This document shows, in pieces, positions 23,704-32,329 of a DNA stretch of 64,000 bases. The position numbers and the translations under genes are program-made. The notes under the pieces are model-generated. The model searched no databases and was not told the origin of the DNA. It saw nothing but the letters and a program-made list of their open reading frames with translations. Source of the stretch: CAWHMS01 sp963830495 (GTDB taxonomy: Bacteria; Actinomycetota; Actinomycetes; Propionibacteriales; Nocardioidaceae); assembly GCA_963830495.1 (NCBI GenBank), contig CAWHMS010000003.1, positions 620,001-684,000 of the forward strand, in the 5' to 3' direction. Each line of letters opens with the position of its first letter. Positions within the stretch are counted from its first letter, which is position 1.

Positions 23704-24322
23704 GGCGCACCTCCATCAAGGAGGTGGCGTTCTTGCGCATCCGCGCCAGGGCACGATGCTGGGCCACCCGCACCGCACCAGGCGTCATCCCGAGGGCAGC
23801 GCCGGTCTCCTCCGCGGTCAATCCGGCCGCGACCCGCAACAGCATGACCTCGCGCAGGTTCCCAGGCAGCTGGTTGAGCAGGTGAGCAGCCGACTCGACG
23901 TCGCTGCGACGCAGCGCGTGGTCCTCAGGTGTCGGCTGGTCGTCCGCCTCGTCGGGCAGCTCCTCGGCCGGGATGGGGTGTCGGCGCAGCGACCGCAGTG
24001 CGTCTGCGACCTTGTGCGAGGCGACACCGTGCACGAATGCCTCGAACGGCCGGCCTTGCTCACGGAACCTCGGCAGCGAGTCCAGGACCGCCAGGCAGAT
24101 GTCCTGTGCCACGTCATCGGCCAGGTGAGCTCCGCCGGGTACGCCGATCAACCTGGCGCGTGAGTAACGATGAGCGATCACGCGCACCCGCGCCATCAGT
24201 ACGTCGACGGCCGCACCTCCCTCGTCGCGGGCGCGAACGGCCAGCACGGAGAGCTCGCCACCGCGTTCGGGCCACTCCCCCGCGCCTTTAGCGCCGAGGG
24301 CGGCCAGCTCGGGTGAGGTCAC
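23696..24322 (-). CDS. ECF RNA polymerase sigma factor, SigD/ShbA type
   Basis: The 208-residue protein has region 2 (VIAHRYSRARL ... LADDVAQDICLAVLDSLPRF), a short linker, and region 4 with helix-turn-helix ETGAALGMTPGAVRVAQHRALARM. Position and motifs match SigD of M. tuberculosis and ShbA of Streptomyces; ShbA is known to drive the principal sigma gene hrdB. GTG 24322 is the first plausible start but lacks a clear ribosome binding site; a GTG further in is possible. It overlaps rsdA, its presumed antagonist. The 239-base upstream region carries no other gene. Confidence 0.88.
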   Translation of the reverse strand: MTSPELAALGAKGAGEWPERGGELSVLAVRARDEGGAAVDVLMARVRVIAHRYSRARLIGVPGGAHLADDVAQDICLAVLDSLPRFREQGRPFEAFVHGVASHKVADALRSLRRHPIPAEELPDEADDQPTPEDHALRRSDVESAAHLLNQLPGNLREVMLLRVAAGLTAEETGAALGMTPGAVRVAQHRALARMRKNATSLMEVRHD

Positions 24323-24561
24323 GTGAGGAGCGTGGCACGTTCGGGCATGCCGCGGCAGCCTCGACCGCTGGCACGACGGAATCCACACCGGGCGGGGGAA
24401 TAGCCGCCTTGATCAGTGGCCGTCGGAGCTGCGCCCTTCGGATTTCGTCGCTCACGGGCAGAAGGGCACGTCCCGCCCCATGACCTGGCGGCCGGGATGA
24501 ATCCTGGCCGAGTCCTCGGTCTATCTCTTCACCGTGTGCCAACCGACCAGGATGTGAACTG

Positions 24562-25113
24562 ATGCGCAAGATCGTGCTGTACCACCTGCTCTCCGTCGAC
24601 GGGGTAGCGGAAGATCCCGAGCGATATGTCCTCGACTTCGACGACGTGATGTACGCCAACCTGGCGGCCGTCATCGAGAACCAGGACGCCGTCCTGCTCG
24701 GTCGGCGGATGTACGACGAGTGGGAAGACTACTGGCCCACCTCCGACCATCAACCGTTTGCGAGCTTCATCAACGGGGTGCGCAAGTACGTTGTCACGTC
24801 GACCGCACTGCACACTCCCTGGGCGAACTCCGCTGTCGTGGACCAGCCGCTCAGCACCTTCGTCGCCGACCTGAAGCGGCAACCAGGCGCCGACATCGGC
24901 GTACACGGGAGCATCGAGCTGGCTCGCACCTTGCTCCGGGCCGACCTTGTCGACGAGCTCCGGCTCGTGGTCACGCCCGTTGTCGCAGGCACGGGTCGAA
25001 GACTGTTCGACGAGATGTCCCACCTGCGCACGCTTGAACTGATCCGCAGCAGGGCCACCCCCACCGGCGCACTCCTGCTCGACTATCGCGTTCTGGCTGC
25101 GGAGCGCCGGTGA
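24562..25113 (+). CDS. RibD C-terminal domain / dihydrofolate-reductase-like protein
   Basis: The 183-residue protein has the single-domain fold of RibD C-terminal/DHFR-like proteins: it opens RKIVLYHLLSVDGVAEDPE, has LLGRRMYDEWEDYWP, GVHGSIELARTLL and LVVTPVVAGTGRRLF. These are common orphan reductases in actinobacteria that probably bind NADPH. There is no deaminase domain and no riboflavin gene nearby, so a role in riboflavin synthesis is unlikely. ATG 24562 has AGGA about 10 bases upstream. Single gene, converging on groEL with a shared hairpin between them. Confidence 0.8.
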   Translation: MRKIVLYHLLSVDGVAEDPERYVLDFDDVMYANLAAVIENQDAVLLGRRMYDEWEDYWPTSDHQPFASFINGVRKYVVTSTALHTPWANSAVVDQPLSTFVADLKRQPGADIGVHGSIELARTLLRADLVDELRLVVTPVVAGTGRRLFDEMSHLRTLELIRSRATPTGALLLDYRVLAAERR

Positions 25114-25196
25114 CAGGGAGTCGCCGCTGAGGATCCCGGCCTGTCAGTTTGTTCAGTGAGCGAGGCGGTGACCAGATCCGTAGGCACGAAGCCGCA

Positions 25197-25222
25197 GGGC
25201 CCGGCGCGGATGCGCCGGGCCC
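25197..25222. terminator. Bidirectional terminator between the RibD-like gene and groEL
   Basis: GGGCCCGGCGC pairs perfectly with GCGCCGGGCCC (11 bp) around a 4-base loop. It lies between convergent genes and can serve both. Confidence 0.7.
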
Positions 25223-25286
25223 CGCTCTTCGCTGCTGGCCGGTCGATGGCTCCCGTCAAAGGCGAACAACCTGAAGGGTCAACGTG

Positions 25287-26909
25287 TCAGTGGCCGTGGC
25301 CGTGACCGTGACCGTGACCCGCCTCGGGCTCTTCCTCAGCCGGCTTCTCCACCACGAGGGTCTCCGTGGTCAGCAGCATGCCGGCGATCGAGGCAGCATT
25401 GGTGAGCGCGGACTTCGTCACCTTGACCGGGTCGAGCACCCCTTGGGCGACCAGGTCGCCGTACTCTTCGGTTGCGGCGTTGAAGCCGCTGCCGTCGCCC
25501 GCCTCGCGGACCTTCGCGACCACGACGTAGCCCTGCTGGCCGCCGTTCTCCGCGATCCACCGAAGTGGCTCATCGACCCCCCGCCGCACGATCCGGACAC
25601 CCAGCGCCTGGTCTCCCTCGAGACCGAGACCGCCCTCGAGCGCGGCCGCAGCGTGCACGAGCGCGGACCCCCCGCCGGCGACGATGCCCTCTTCGATCGC
25701 AGCGCGGGTCGCCGACACAGCGTCCTCGATCCGGTGCTTCTTCTCCTTCAGCTCCACCTCAGTGGCAGCCCCGACCTTGACGACACAGACGCCGCCGGCG
25801 AGCTTGGCGAGCCGCTCCTGCAGCTTCTCTCGGTCCCAGTCGGAGTCTGTCGATTCGATCTCGGCCTTCAGCTGCGACACCCGGGCCTCGACCTCGCTGG
25901 ACTCACCCGCACCGTCGACGATCGTAGTGGTGTCCTTGGTGATGACGATGCGCCGAGCCTGGCCGAGCACCTCGACGCCGACCTGGTCGAGCTTGAGCCC
26001 GATGTCGGGGCTGACGACCTGGGCGCCGGTGAGCACAGCGATGTCCTGGAGCATGGCCTTGCGGCGGTCGCCGAAGGCCGGCGCCTTGACGGCCGCCGTG
26101 GTGAACGTGCCGCGGATCTTGTTGACCACGAGTGTCGACAAGGCCTCACCGTCGACGTCCTCAGCGATGATGAAGAGCGACTTGCCCGCCGACACGACCT
26201 TCTCCAGGAGCGGCAGCAGGTCGTTGATGGAGGAGATCTTGCCCTGGTTGACCAGGATGTACGGATCGTCGAGCACCGTCTCCATACGCTCGGTGTCGGT
26301 CACGAAATAGGGCGAAATGTAGCCTTTGTCAAACTGCATGCCCTCGGTGAACTCGAGCTCGGTGCCCAGCGTGTTGGACTCGTCGACGGTGATCACGCCG
26401 TCCTTGCCGACCTTGTCGAAGGCCTGCGCGATCAGGTCGCCGATGTGCGAGTCACGAGCGGAGATCGTCGCCACGTGCGCCATGTCCGCGGTGTTCTCGA
26501 CGTCACGTGCGGCCTTGTCCAGCTCTGCGTTGACGGTCTCGACTGCCAGGTCGATGCCCTGCTTGAGGCTCATCGGGCTGGCGCCGGCAGCGACAGCCTT
26601 CAGGCCCCCGTGCACGAAGGCCTGCGCGAGCACGGTCGCGGTGGTGGTGCCGTCACCGGCGACGTCGTTCGTCTTGGTGGCAACCTCCTTGGCGAGCTGG
26701 GCGCCGAGGTTCTCGAACGGGTCGTCGAGCTCGATGTCGCGAGCGACGGTCACGCCGTCGTTGGTGATCGTCGGGACTCCCCACTTCTTGTCGAGCACGA
26801 CGTAACGGCCGCGCGGACCAAGTGTCACCTTGACCGCCTCGGCCAGCGCGTCGACGCCCCGCTCTAGCGCGCGGCGGGCTTCCTCGTCGAATTCCAGGAT
26901 CTTGGACAT
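25287..26909 (-). CDS. groEL: 60-kDa chaperonin GroEL1 with His-rich C-terminus
   Basis: The 540-residue subunit of the folding chamber has the family motifs GPRGRYVVLDK near the N-terminus, GDGTTTATVLAQA (ATPase site) and EEGIVAGGGSAL. The C-terminus ends in repeated His-Gly (the last 9 residues alternate H and G) instead of the Gly-Gly-Met tail of typical GroEL. This is the mark of GroEL1 of actinobacteria, which often have a second GroEL elsewhere. ATG 26909 has GAGGGG about 10 bases upstream. It is 100 bases downstream of groES and under the same CIRCE control. Confidence 0.97.
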   Translation of the reverse strand: MSKILEFDEEARRALERGVDALAEAVKVTLGPRGRYVVLDKKWGVPTITNDGVTVARDIELDDPFENLGAQLAKEVATKTNDVAGDGTTTATVLAQAFVHGGLKAVAAGASPMSLKQGIDLAVETVNAELDKAARDVENTADMAHVATISARDSHIGDLIAQAFDKVGKDGVITVDESNTLGTELEFTEGMQFDKGYISPYFVTDTERMETVLDDPYILVNQGKISSINDLLPLLEKVVSAGKSLFIIAEDVDGEALSTLVVNKIRGTFTTAAVKAPAFGDRRKAMLQDIAVLTGAQVVSPDIGLKLDQVGVEVLGQARRIVITKDTTTIVDGAGESSEVEARVSQLKAEIESTDSDWDREKLQERLAKLAGGVCVVKVGAATEVELKEKKHRIEDAVSATRAAIEEGIVAGGGSALVHAAAALEGGLGLEGDQALGVRIVRRGVDEPLRWIAENGGQQGYVVVAKVREAGDGSGFNAATEEYGDLVAQGVLDPVKVTKSALTNAASIAGMLLTTETLVVEKPAEEEPEAGHGHGHGHGH

Positions 26910-27009
26910 GGATGCAAACCCCTCAGGTCAGCGGCCTCGATCGGCCACGAGAATGACACCGCCCCGGCGCCCGGTCGGGCTGCCGGGGCGTGTCGCCTTA
27001 CGGATGGAC

Positions 27010-27306
27010 TTACTTGTCGATGACCGCGAGCACGTCGCGAGCCGAGAGGATCAGGAGCTCCTCGCCGGAGTACTTGACCTCGGTGCCGCCGTACTTGCTG
27101 TAGATGACGGTGTCGCCCACGGAGATGTCGAGCGGGACCCGGTTGCCGGCGTCGTCGACGCGTCCCGGACCGACGGCCAGGACCTCGCCCTCCTGGGGCT
27201 TCTCCTTGGCCGTGTCGGGGATCACGAGCCCGGAGGCCGTGGTCTGCTCGGCCTCGAGGGTACGAACGAGAATGCGGTCTTCGAGCGGCTTGATGCTGAC
27301 AGACAC
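27010..27306 (-). CDS. groES: 10-kDa chaperonin GroES
   Basis: This 98-residue co-chaperonin caps the GroEL ring. It starts SIKPLEDRILVRTLEAEQTT with the mobile loop (EQTTASGLVIPD) and has the C-terminal YSGEELLILSARDVLAVI. The start is GTG 27306 with GAGG 7 bases upstream. Two CIRCE operators about 95-160 bases upstream indicate repression by HrcA. First gene of the groES-groEL operon. Confidence 0.97.
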   Translation of the reverse strand: MSVSIKPLEDRILVRTLEAEQTTASGLVIPDTAKEKPQEGEVLAVGPGRVDDAGNRVPLDISVGDTVIYSKYGGTEVKYSGEELLILSARDVLAVIDK

Positions 27307-27401
27307 GTGCTGACCTCACCTTTCTGTGGAAATAGAGAGGCTGTTGAGATTTCTTGGGTTACGAGCAGTGCACGTCGTCGCGGTGCCGTGAACCGTTCGT
27401 G

Positions 27402-27428
27402 TTGGCACCCTCGGGTCGAGAGTGCCAG
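27402..27428 (-). promoter_or_regulatory. CIRCE operator 1 (HrcA site)
   Basis: On the minus strand CTGGCACTC, 9 bases, GGGTGCCAA, close to the consensus TTAGCACTC-N9-GAGTGCTAA. It is the proximal of two sites upstream of groES. Confidence 0.8.
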
Positions 27429-27436
27429 CCCCGAAT

Positions 27437-27463
27437 CTAGCACTCACACCTGATGAGTGCCAG
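27437..27463 (-). promoter_or_regulatory. CIRCE operator 2 (HrcA site)
   Basis: On the minus strand CTGGCACTC, 9 bases, GAGTGCTAG, an almost perfect CIRCE. It lies 8 bases from operator 1 and is the better match. Confidence 0.85.
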
Positions 27464-27594
27464 GCCAGGGTGGGACCCGGTCGAGCCTCAGGGGAGAGTC
27501 CGGGGCGAGGTGGGGTCGTCCCCGATGATCTCGGCGCGCTGGGGCCGAAGACTGGAGCCATGACGCAGACGACGCACGGGGAGGCGGCCCGCAC

Positions 27595-28509
27595 ATGATC
27601 ACCGCCCATCAGCTGACCAAGATTTTCGGCGCCACGCGCGCCGTCGACGGCATCGACTTCATCGTCCGCCCTGGCCGGGTCACCGGCTTCCTCGGGCCCA
27701 ACGGAGCCGGCAAGTCGACCACGATGCGCATGATCCTCGGCCTCGACCGGCCCAGTTCCGGCTCGGTCACCGTCGCGGGTCGTCGCTACCAGGGCCACCC
27801 CGCTCCGCTCCGCGAGGTCGGGGCGTTGCTCGAGGCCAAGGCAGTCCACCCGGGCCGCTCCGCCCGGGACCACCTTCGGTGGATGGCCGCCAGCAACGGC
27901 ATCCCCACCACCCGGGTCGGCGAGGTGCTCGAGATGGTCGGGCTCGAGTCCGTGTCCGGCCAGCGGGCCGGCCGCTTCTCACTCGGCATGGGTCAGCGGC
28001 TCGGCATCGCTGCGGCGCTGCTCGGAGACCCGCCGGTCCTCGTACTCGACGAGCCCGTCAACGGCCTCGACCCCGAAGGGATCCGGTGGATCCGTACGCT
28101 GCTGCGCCGGCTCGCCGCCGAGGGACGCACCGTGCTCGTGTCCAGCCACCTGATGTCGGAGATGGCCCTGACCGCCGACCATCTCATCGTCATCGGCCGC
28201 GGTCGGATCCTGGCCGACTGCGACATGTCGAGCTTCATCGCCGACTACGCCACGTCGTACGTGCGGGTGCGCGGGCCACAACGCCCGGCGTTGGCGCAGG
28301 CCCTGCACCGGCTCGGGGCCGATGTGGCGACGCATGACGACGAACTACATGTGACCGGGGTCGACGCGGCAACCGCGGGTGAGTACCTGTTTAAGTCCGG
28401 CCTGGTGCTGCACGAGCTCACCCTCGTCCGCTCGTCGCTGGAGGACGCGTTCATGGCCCTCACCGCCGACAGTGTGGAGTACCGAGCCAAGGAAGAGGTG
28501 GCGGCATGA
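27595..28509 (+). CDS. ABC-2 type exporter, ATP-binding subunit
   Basis: The 304-residue ATPase has Walker A GPNGAGKST at about residues 38-46, the signature FSLGMGQRLGIAAALL and Walker B VLVLDEPVNGLDPEG. Its C-terminal extension of about 80 residues is of the type seen in the drug/bacitracin exporter subfamily. ATG 27595 has GGGGAGG about 10 bases upstream. It overlaps the permease gene by 4 bp. The substrate is unknown; lipids, peptides or antibiotics are typical for the family. Confidence 0.88.
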   Translation: MITAHQLTKIFGATRAVDGIDFIVRPGRVTGFLGPNGAGKSTTMRMILGLDRPSSGSVTVAGRRYQGHPAPLREVGALLEAKAVHPGRSARDHLRWMAASNGIPTTRVGEVLEMVGLESVSGQRAGRFSLGMGQRLGIAAALLGDPPVLVLDEPVNGLDPEGIRWIRTLLRRLAAEGRTVLVSSHLMSEMALTADHLIVIGRGRILADCDMSSFIADYATSYVRVRGPQRPALAQALHRLGADVATHDDELHVTGVDAATAGEYLFKSGLVLHELTLVRSSLEDAFMALTADSVEYRAKEEVAA

Positions 28510-29333
28510 CGACTCAGGTGCACACCCTCCCGGTGGAAGCGGCCGAGATCCGGCCCACTGCCCGCCGGGCGCGGCTCTCCGACACACTGCGCAGCGAGTG
28601 GATCAAGCTCTGGTCGGTACGGTCGACGACCTGGACCTTGATCGCGCTCGTCGCGCTTGGCGTCGGACTCACCGCGCTTGTCTGTGCCACCAGCGCGGAC
28701 TGGCTGGCCAGCGCGGAAGCCGACGAGTCACCGACCTCCTTCGTGACCTGGGGGATGATGATCGCCCAGCTGACCGCCGTCGTGCTCGGCGTGCTGGTCG
28801 TGTCCAACGAGTACGCCACCGGGATGATCCGTACGACGGTGACCGCCACCCCTCGACGATCGATGGTGCTGGTCTCCAAGGCCATCGTGCTGACGTCGAC
28901 GCTCTTCGTCGCAGGTCTCGTGACTGCGGTGGTGGGGTACTTCGCCGGCAACGCGTTCCTGGACGCCGCCGGTGTGGGCGTACCGCTCGACAGCGACGGT
29001 GTGCTGAGGGCGTTGCTCGGGAACGGCCTCTACCTGGCCGGGCTCGGCCTCTTCTCCGCAGCAGTAGCCCTGCTCGTGCGGCACACCGCTGCTGCGATCT
29101 CGATCGGGCTGGCACTCGTCTTCGTGGTCGGCAACCTGGTCGGCTTGATCCCGGGTGTCGTGGGCGAGTGGCTGGAGAAGCTGATGCCGGGCAACGCCGG
29201 GTCGGCTGTGGCCAGCGTGCAGCCGTTCAACCCGGACTTGCTCGACCCGTGGGTCGGTTTCGGGGTGTTCACCCTGGAGATCGCGGTCCTGCTCGTGATC
29301 GCCGGAGCGGCCTTCGCCCGACGCGACGTCTGA
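28506..29333 (+). CDS. ABC-2 type exporter, permease subunit
   Basis: The 275-residue protein has about six hydrophobic segments: around residues 44-62, 82-102, 124-145, 165-190, 193-215 and 244-265. The EWIKLWSVRSTTWTL opening and SNEYATGMIRTTVTATPRR loop are typical of ABC-2 permeases that pair with the preceding ATPase type. The ATG lies in an ATGA overlap with the ATPase. Together they should form a small two-gene efflux system. Confidence 0.87.
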   Translation: MTTQVHTLPVEAAEIRPTARRARLSDTLRSEWIKLWSVRSTTWTLIALVALGVGLTALVCATSADWLASAEADESPTSFVTWGMMIAQLTAVVLGVLVVSNEYATGMIRTTVTATPRRSMVLVSKAIVLTSTLFVAGLVTAVVGYFAGNAFLDAAGVGVPLDSDGVLRALLGNGLYLAGLGLFSAAVALLVRHTAAAISIGLALVFVVGNLVGLIPGVVGEWLEKLMPGNAGSAVASVQPFNPDLLDPWVGFGVFTLEIAVLLVIAGAAFARRDV

Positions 29334-29401
29334 CCTGGGGCACTGGCGCCTCGGCCGCTCCGGCGGTCGGGGCGCCTCGCGTTGTCAGGGAAGATGGCTG
29401 A

Positions 29402-30583
29402 GTGGATGTCGCCGTGGTGGGCAAGCTGCTCGGCGCCGAAGGTGCCCGACTGCTCGAGGAGCTCGGGACGACGTACGACGGCACCAACGCGCTCGTCCTC
29501 TCGGAGCGGCTGCAGCGGCGGTACGACGCCGCGCTGGTTGCCGCTGCTCTCACGCAGGTGCAGCTGCGCCGCCGGGCGGCAGCCAAGTTCGGAGCCGACG
29601 CAGCGATCATGTTCTTCACGTCCGACGGCCTTCAGCAGGCGACCCATCCCGTGGTGGCGCAGCGTCGCACGACGAGGATGGCCGAGGCCGACGTACGACG
29701 TCTGCTGGACCTCGGGTGTGGAGTCGGATCGGACCTCGCGGCTTTCGCCCGGGCAGGGATCGACGTGACAGCGGTGGAACGCGACGAGGTGACGGTAGCG
29801 CTGGCGCGTGCGAACCTCGGGGCCCTGCGGCTGCGCGCGACGGTTCGGCTGGGCGATGCAGCCGGATGGGGTCGCGAGGGATTCGACGCAGTCTTCACCG
29901 ATCCGGCACGGCGCGGGCCGAAGGGCCGACTCTTCGACCCGCGCGCTTTCAGCCCACCGTGGAGCACAGCCGAGGAGCTGCTGCAGGCTGATGCGGTCGT
30001 CAAGACGGCGCCTGGCATCCCGCACGAACTGGTGCCTGCCGGGGTAGAGGCCGAGTGGGTCAGCCTGGACGGTCGGCTGCGCGAGGCGGCCCTGTGGTCA
30101 GGGCGCCTGGCCCGCTCCCGCCGCCGGGCGAGCGTGCTCACCGGGACGGGCGGCGAAGCGGTGCTGACCGACGAGGACGACGCGGGCCAATCCGCCGTAC
30201 GGCCAGTCGGACGCTACGTCTACGAACCCGACGACGCGGTCATCCGTGCGCATCTCGTCACGGCCGTGACAGCGGCGTGCCACGGGTGGCTGCTCGATCC
30301 CCACCTCGGCTACGTCTCCAGCGACACGTTGCTGTCGTTGCCCTACGCCCGCGGCTACGAGGTGCTCGACGTGTTGCCCTACCGGGAGAAACAGCTCCGG
30401 GCGGCGCTGCGGGCCCGCGACGTCGGTGCCGTGACGATCAAGAAGCGAGGAGTGGCGGTGACGCCGGAGGCGCTGCGGCGGCGGCTGGCTCTCACGGGGT
30501 CCGCGCATGCGACTGTCATCTTGACGCGCACCCCACGCTCGGCTGTCGCCCTCCTGGTCGAGCCACACCCGCCTTGTGGCTGA
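29402..30583 (+). CDS. Class I SAM-dependent methyltransferase with THUMP-like C-terminal domain
   Basis: The 393-residue protein has a helical N-terminus of about 95 residues, a Rossmann methyltransferase core with motif I LDLGCGVGSD (about residues 100-109), ERDEV at the ribose-binding acidic residue, and FTDPARRGPKG in place of the NPPY catalytic loop. The C-terminal part (GAVTIKKRGVAVTPEALRRR) resembles the THUMP-like domain of an actinobacterial/bacterial group of uncharacterised methyltransferases. An RNA substrate is a reasonable inference but not shown. Start GTG 29402 has GGAAG upstream; single gene. Confidence 0.78.
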   Translation: MDVAVVGKLLGAEGARLLEELGTTYDGTNALVLSERLQRRYDAALVAAALTQVQLRRRAAAKFGADAAIMFFTSDGLQQATHPVVAQRRTTRMAEADVRRLLDLGCGVGSDLAAFARAGIDVTAVERDEVTVALARANLGALRLRATVRLGDAAGWGREGFDAVFTDPARRGPKGRLFDPRAFSPPWSTAEELLQADAVVKTAPGIPHELVPAGVEAEWVSLDGRLREAALWSGRLARSRRRASVLTGTGGEAVLTDEDDAGQSAVRPVGRYVYEPDDAVIRAHLVTAVTAACHGWLLDPHLGYVSSDTLLSLPYARGYEVLDVLPYREKQLRAALRARDVGAVTIKKRGVAVTPEALRRRLALTGSAHATVILTRTPRSAVALLVEPHPPCG

Positions 30584-30659
30584 GACTCTTGTGCACCCGT
30601 CCGGGGAAGAGCTTCAGCCATAGGCGTGGGGCATGGGTGTGCGGCGTGGTGCGCCGGGC

Positions 30660-31709
30660 TCAGGCGACCACCTGCGTGACCGGCATCGACGAGTCGGCCG
30701 GCAGGTCGAGCGCAGACGGCGGACGACCACGACCGACCAGTGCAGCCCCCAGAGCGGCGACCATGGCGCCGTTGTCGGTGCACAACTCCGGCCGCGGTAT
30801 CCGGACGACAATGCCGTGCTCGGCCGCCCGCGACTCGGCCAGACCGCGTAATCGGGAGTTGGCCGCGACGCCGCCGCCGATGACGAGGTGCTGGGCACCG
30901 GTACGTCGACATGCGTCGACAGCCTTGCGGGTCAGTACGTCGCAGACCGCCTCTTGGAACGACGCCGCCACGTCGGCCACGGGCACCGGCTCTCCGCTCC
31001 GCTCCCGGGCCTCGACCCACCGAGCCACCGCCGTCTTGAGACCGCTGAAGGAGAAGTCGAAGCGATGCCGCTCCAGGTCGCGGTCCCGGGTCAGACCCCG
31101 CGGGAAGTCGACCGTCACCGAGCCCCCGCTCGCCTGCCGGTCGATGTGCGGGCCGCCCGGGAACGGCAGCCCCAGCAGTCTCGCCACCTTGTCGAACGCC
31201 TCCCCGGCCGCATCGTCGATGGTGGAGCCAAGCGGATCCACCGCGGTCGTGACGTCCTCGACCAACAGCAGGCTGGAGTGACCGCCGCTCACCAGCAACG
31301 CCACGCAGGGTTCGGGCAGCGGGCCATGCTCGAGCTGGTCGACGGCCACATGGGCGGAGAGGTGATTGACGCCGTACAGCGGCGTGCCGAGCGAGAGCGC
31401 CATGGCTTTCGCAGCTGCCACGCCGACCAGCAGGGCGCCGGCGAGGCCGGGACCGCTCGTGACCGCGATGGCGTCGACGTCTGCTAGGGCCACACCCGCG
31501 TCGCGGCAGGAACGCTCGATCGTCGGCACCATCGCTTCGAGATGTGCTCGGCTGGCGACCTCCGGCACCACGCCGCCGAAGCGCGCGTGCTCGTCGACAC
31601 TGGAGGCGACAGCGTCGGACAGCAGCTCCGTGCCACGCACGATGCCCACTCCGGTCTCGTCGCACGAGGTCTCGATGCCGAGCACGAGGGGTACGTCGTT
31701 GGCTGCCAC
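30660..31709 (-). CDS. tsaD: tRNA N6-threonylcarbamoyladenosine transferase TsaD
   Basis: It transfers the threonylcarbamoyl group to A37 of ANN-decoding tRNAs, with TsaB and TsaE. The 349-residue ASKHA-fold protein has GIETSCDETG at the N-terminus, the metal-binding pair His116 and His120 in NHLSAH, and the nucleotide/metal region SFSGLKTA and GGGVAANSRLR. GTG 31709 is used. It is the last gene of the t6A cluster, 173 bases after rimI. Confidence 0.97.
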   Translation of the reverse strand: MAANDVPLVLGIETSCDETGVGIVRGTELLSDAVASSVDEHARFGGVVPEVASRAHLEAMVPTIERSCRDAGVALADVDAIAVTSGPGLAGALLVGVAAAKAMALSLGTPLYGVNHLSAHVAVDQLEHGPLPEPCVALLVSGGHSSLLLVEDVTTAVDPLGSTIDDAAGEAFDKVARLLGLPFPGGPHIDRQASGGSVTVDFPRGLTRDRDLERHRFDFSFSGLKTAVARWVEARERSGEPVPVADVAASFQEAVCDVLTRKAVDACRRTGAQHLVIGGGVAANSRLRGLAESRAAEHGIVVRIPRPELCTDNGAMVAALGAALVGRGRPPSALDLPADSSMPVTQVVA

Positions 31710-31882
31710 GCCTCATTGTCCAACGAGTGCGCGTCTCGGGGGCGGCCGGTGGTCGCTCTTTGCGTGCCGACCCGACCAGCGGTCGCTCTCCGGCCGACCG
31801 ATGCGTTGGCTGCGGGGGTCGGGGTCCGCTGGGGCTGCCTGCCGCCCGCCTTCACGGTCCGAGTGACACCGGATCCCGCGGA

Positions 31883-32329
31883 TCAGCCGCGGCCGGCACA
31901 CCGCCGCTCCATCACGATCGCTGCCGCGCCGTCGCGGTAGTAGGCCTGGCGGCGCGCAATCTCGACAAAGCCCTCACGACGGTAGAACGCCGCTGCTGCC
32001 TCGTTGTGCTCGGCAACCTCGAGCAACAGCCGTGTGACCTCGGACGTTCGCGCCGACTCCAGGGCAGCCGCCAAGAGCCGGCTGGCGATGCCTCGTCGTT
32101 GGTAGAGGGGGTTGACCGCGATCCGGTTGAGGTCGGCGTCGTGGCCGGTGATCCTCAGCGCGACGTACCCCACGAGAGACCCGCGGTCGACCGCGACCAA
32201 CGCCACTCGGTCCTCGCCGGCCAGCTCTGGCTCGATGGCGGTGTGGGACCAGGCTTCACCGCCGAACAGCTCCACCTCGAGCGCGCGGATGTTCGGCACG
32301 TCCCCGGGGATGGCTCTGCGGACGATCAC
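31883..32329 (-). CDS. rimI: Ribosomal-protein-alanine N-acetyltransferase RimI
   Basis: The 148-residue GNAT has the acetyl-CoA loop QRRGIASRLL and EVAEHNEAAAAFYRREGF, typical of RimI that acetylates ribosomal protein S18. Its GTG start overlaps the tsaB stop (GTGA), and it lies between tsaB and tsaD as in many actinobacteria. It may acetylate other N-termini as well. Confidence 0.9.
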   Translation of the reverse strand: MIVRRAIPGDVPNIRALEVELFGGEAWSHTAIEPELAGEDRVALVAVDRGSLVGYVALRITGHDADLNRIAVNPLYQRRGIASRLLAAALESARTSEVTRLLLEVAEHNEAAAAFYRREGFVEIARRQAYYRDGAAAIVMERRCAGRG

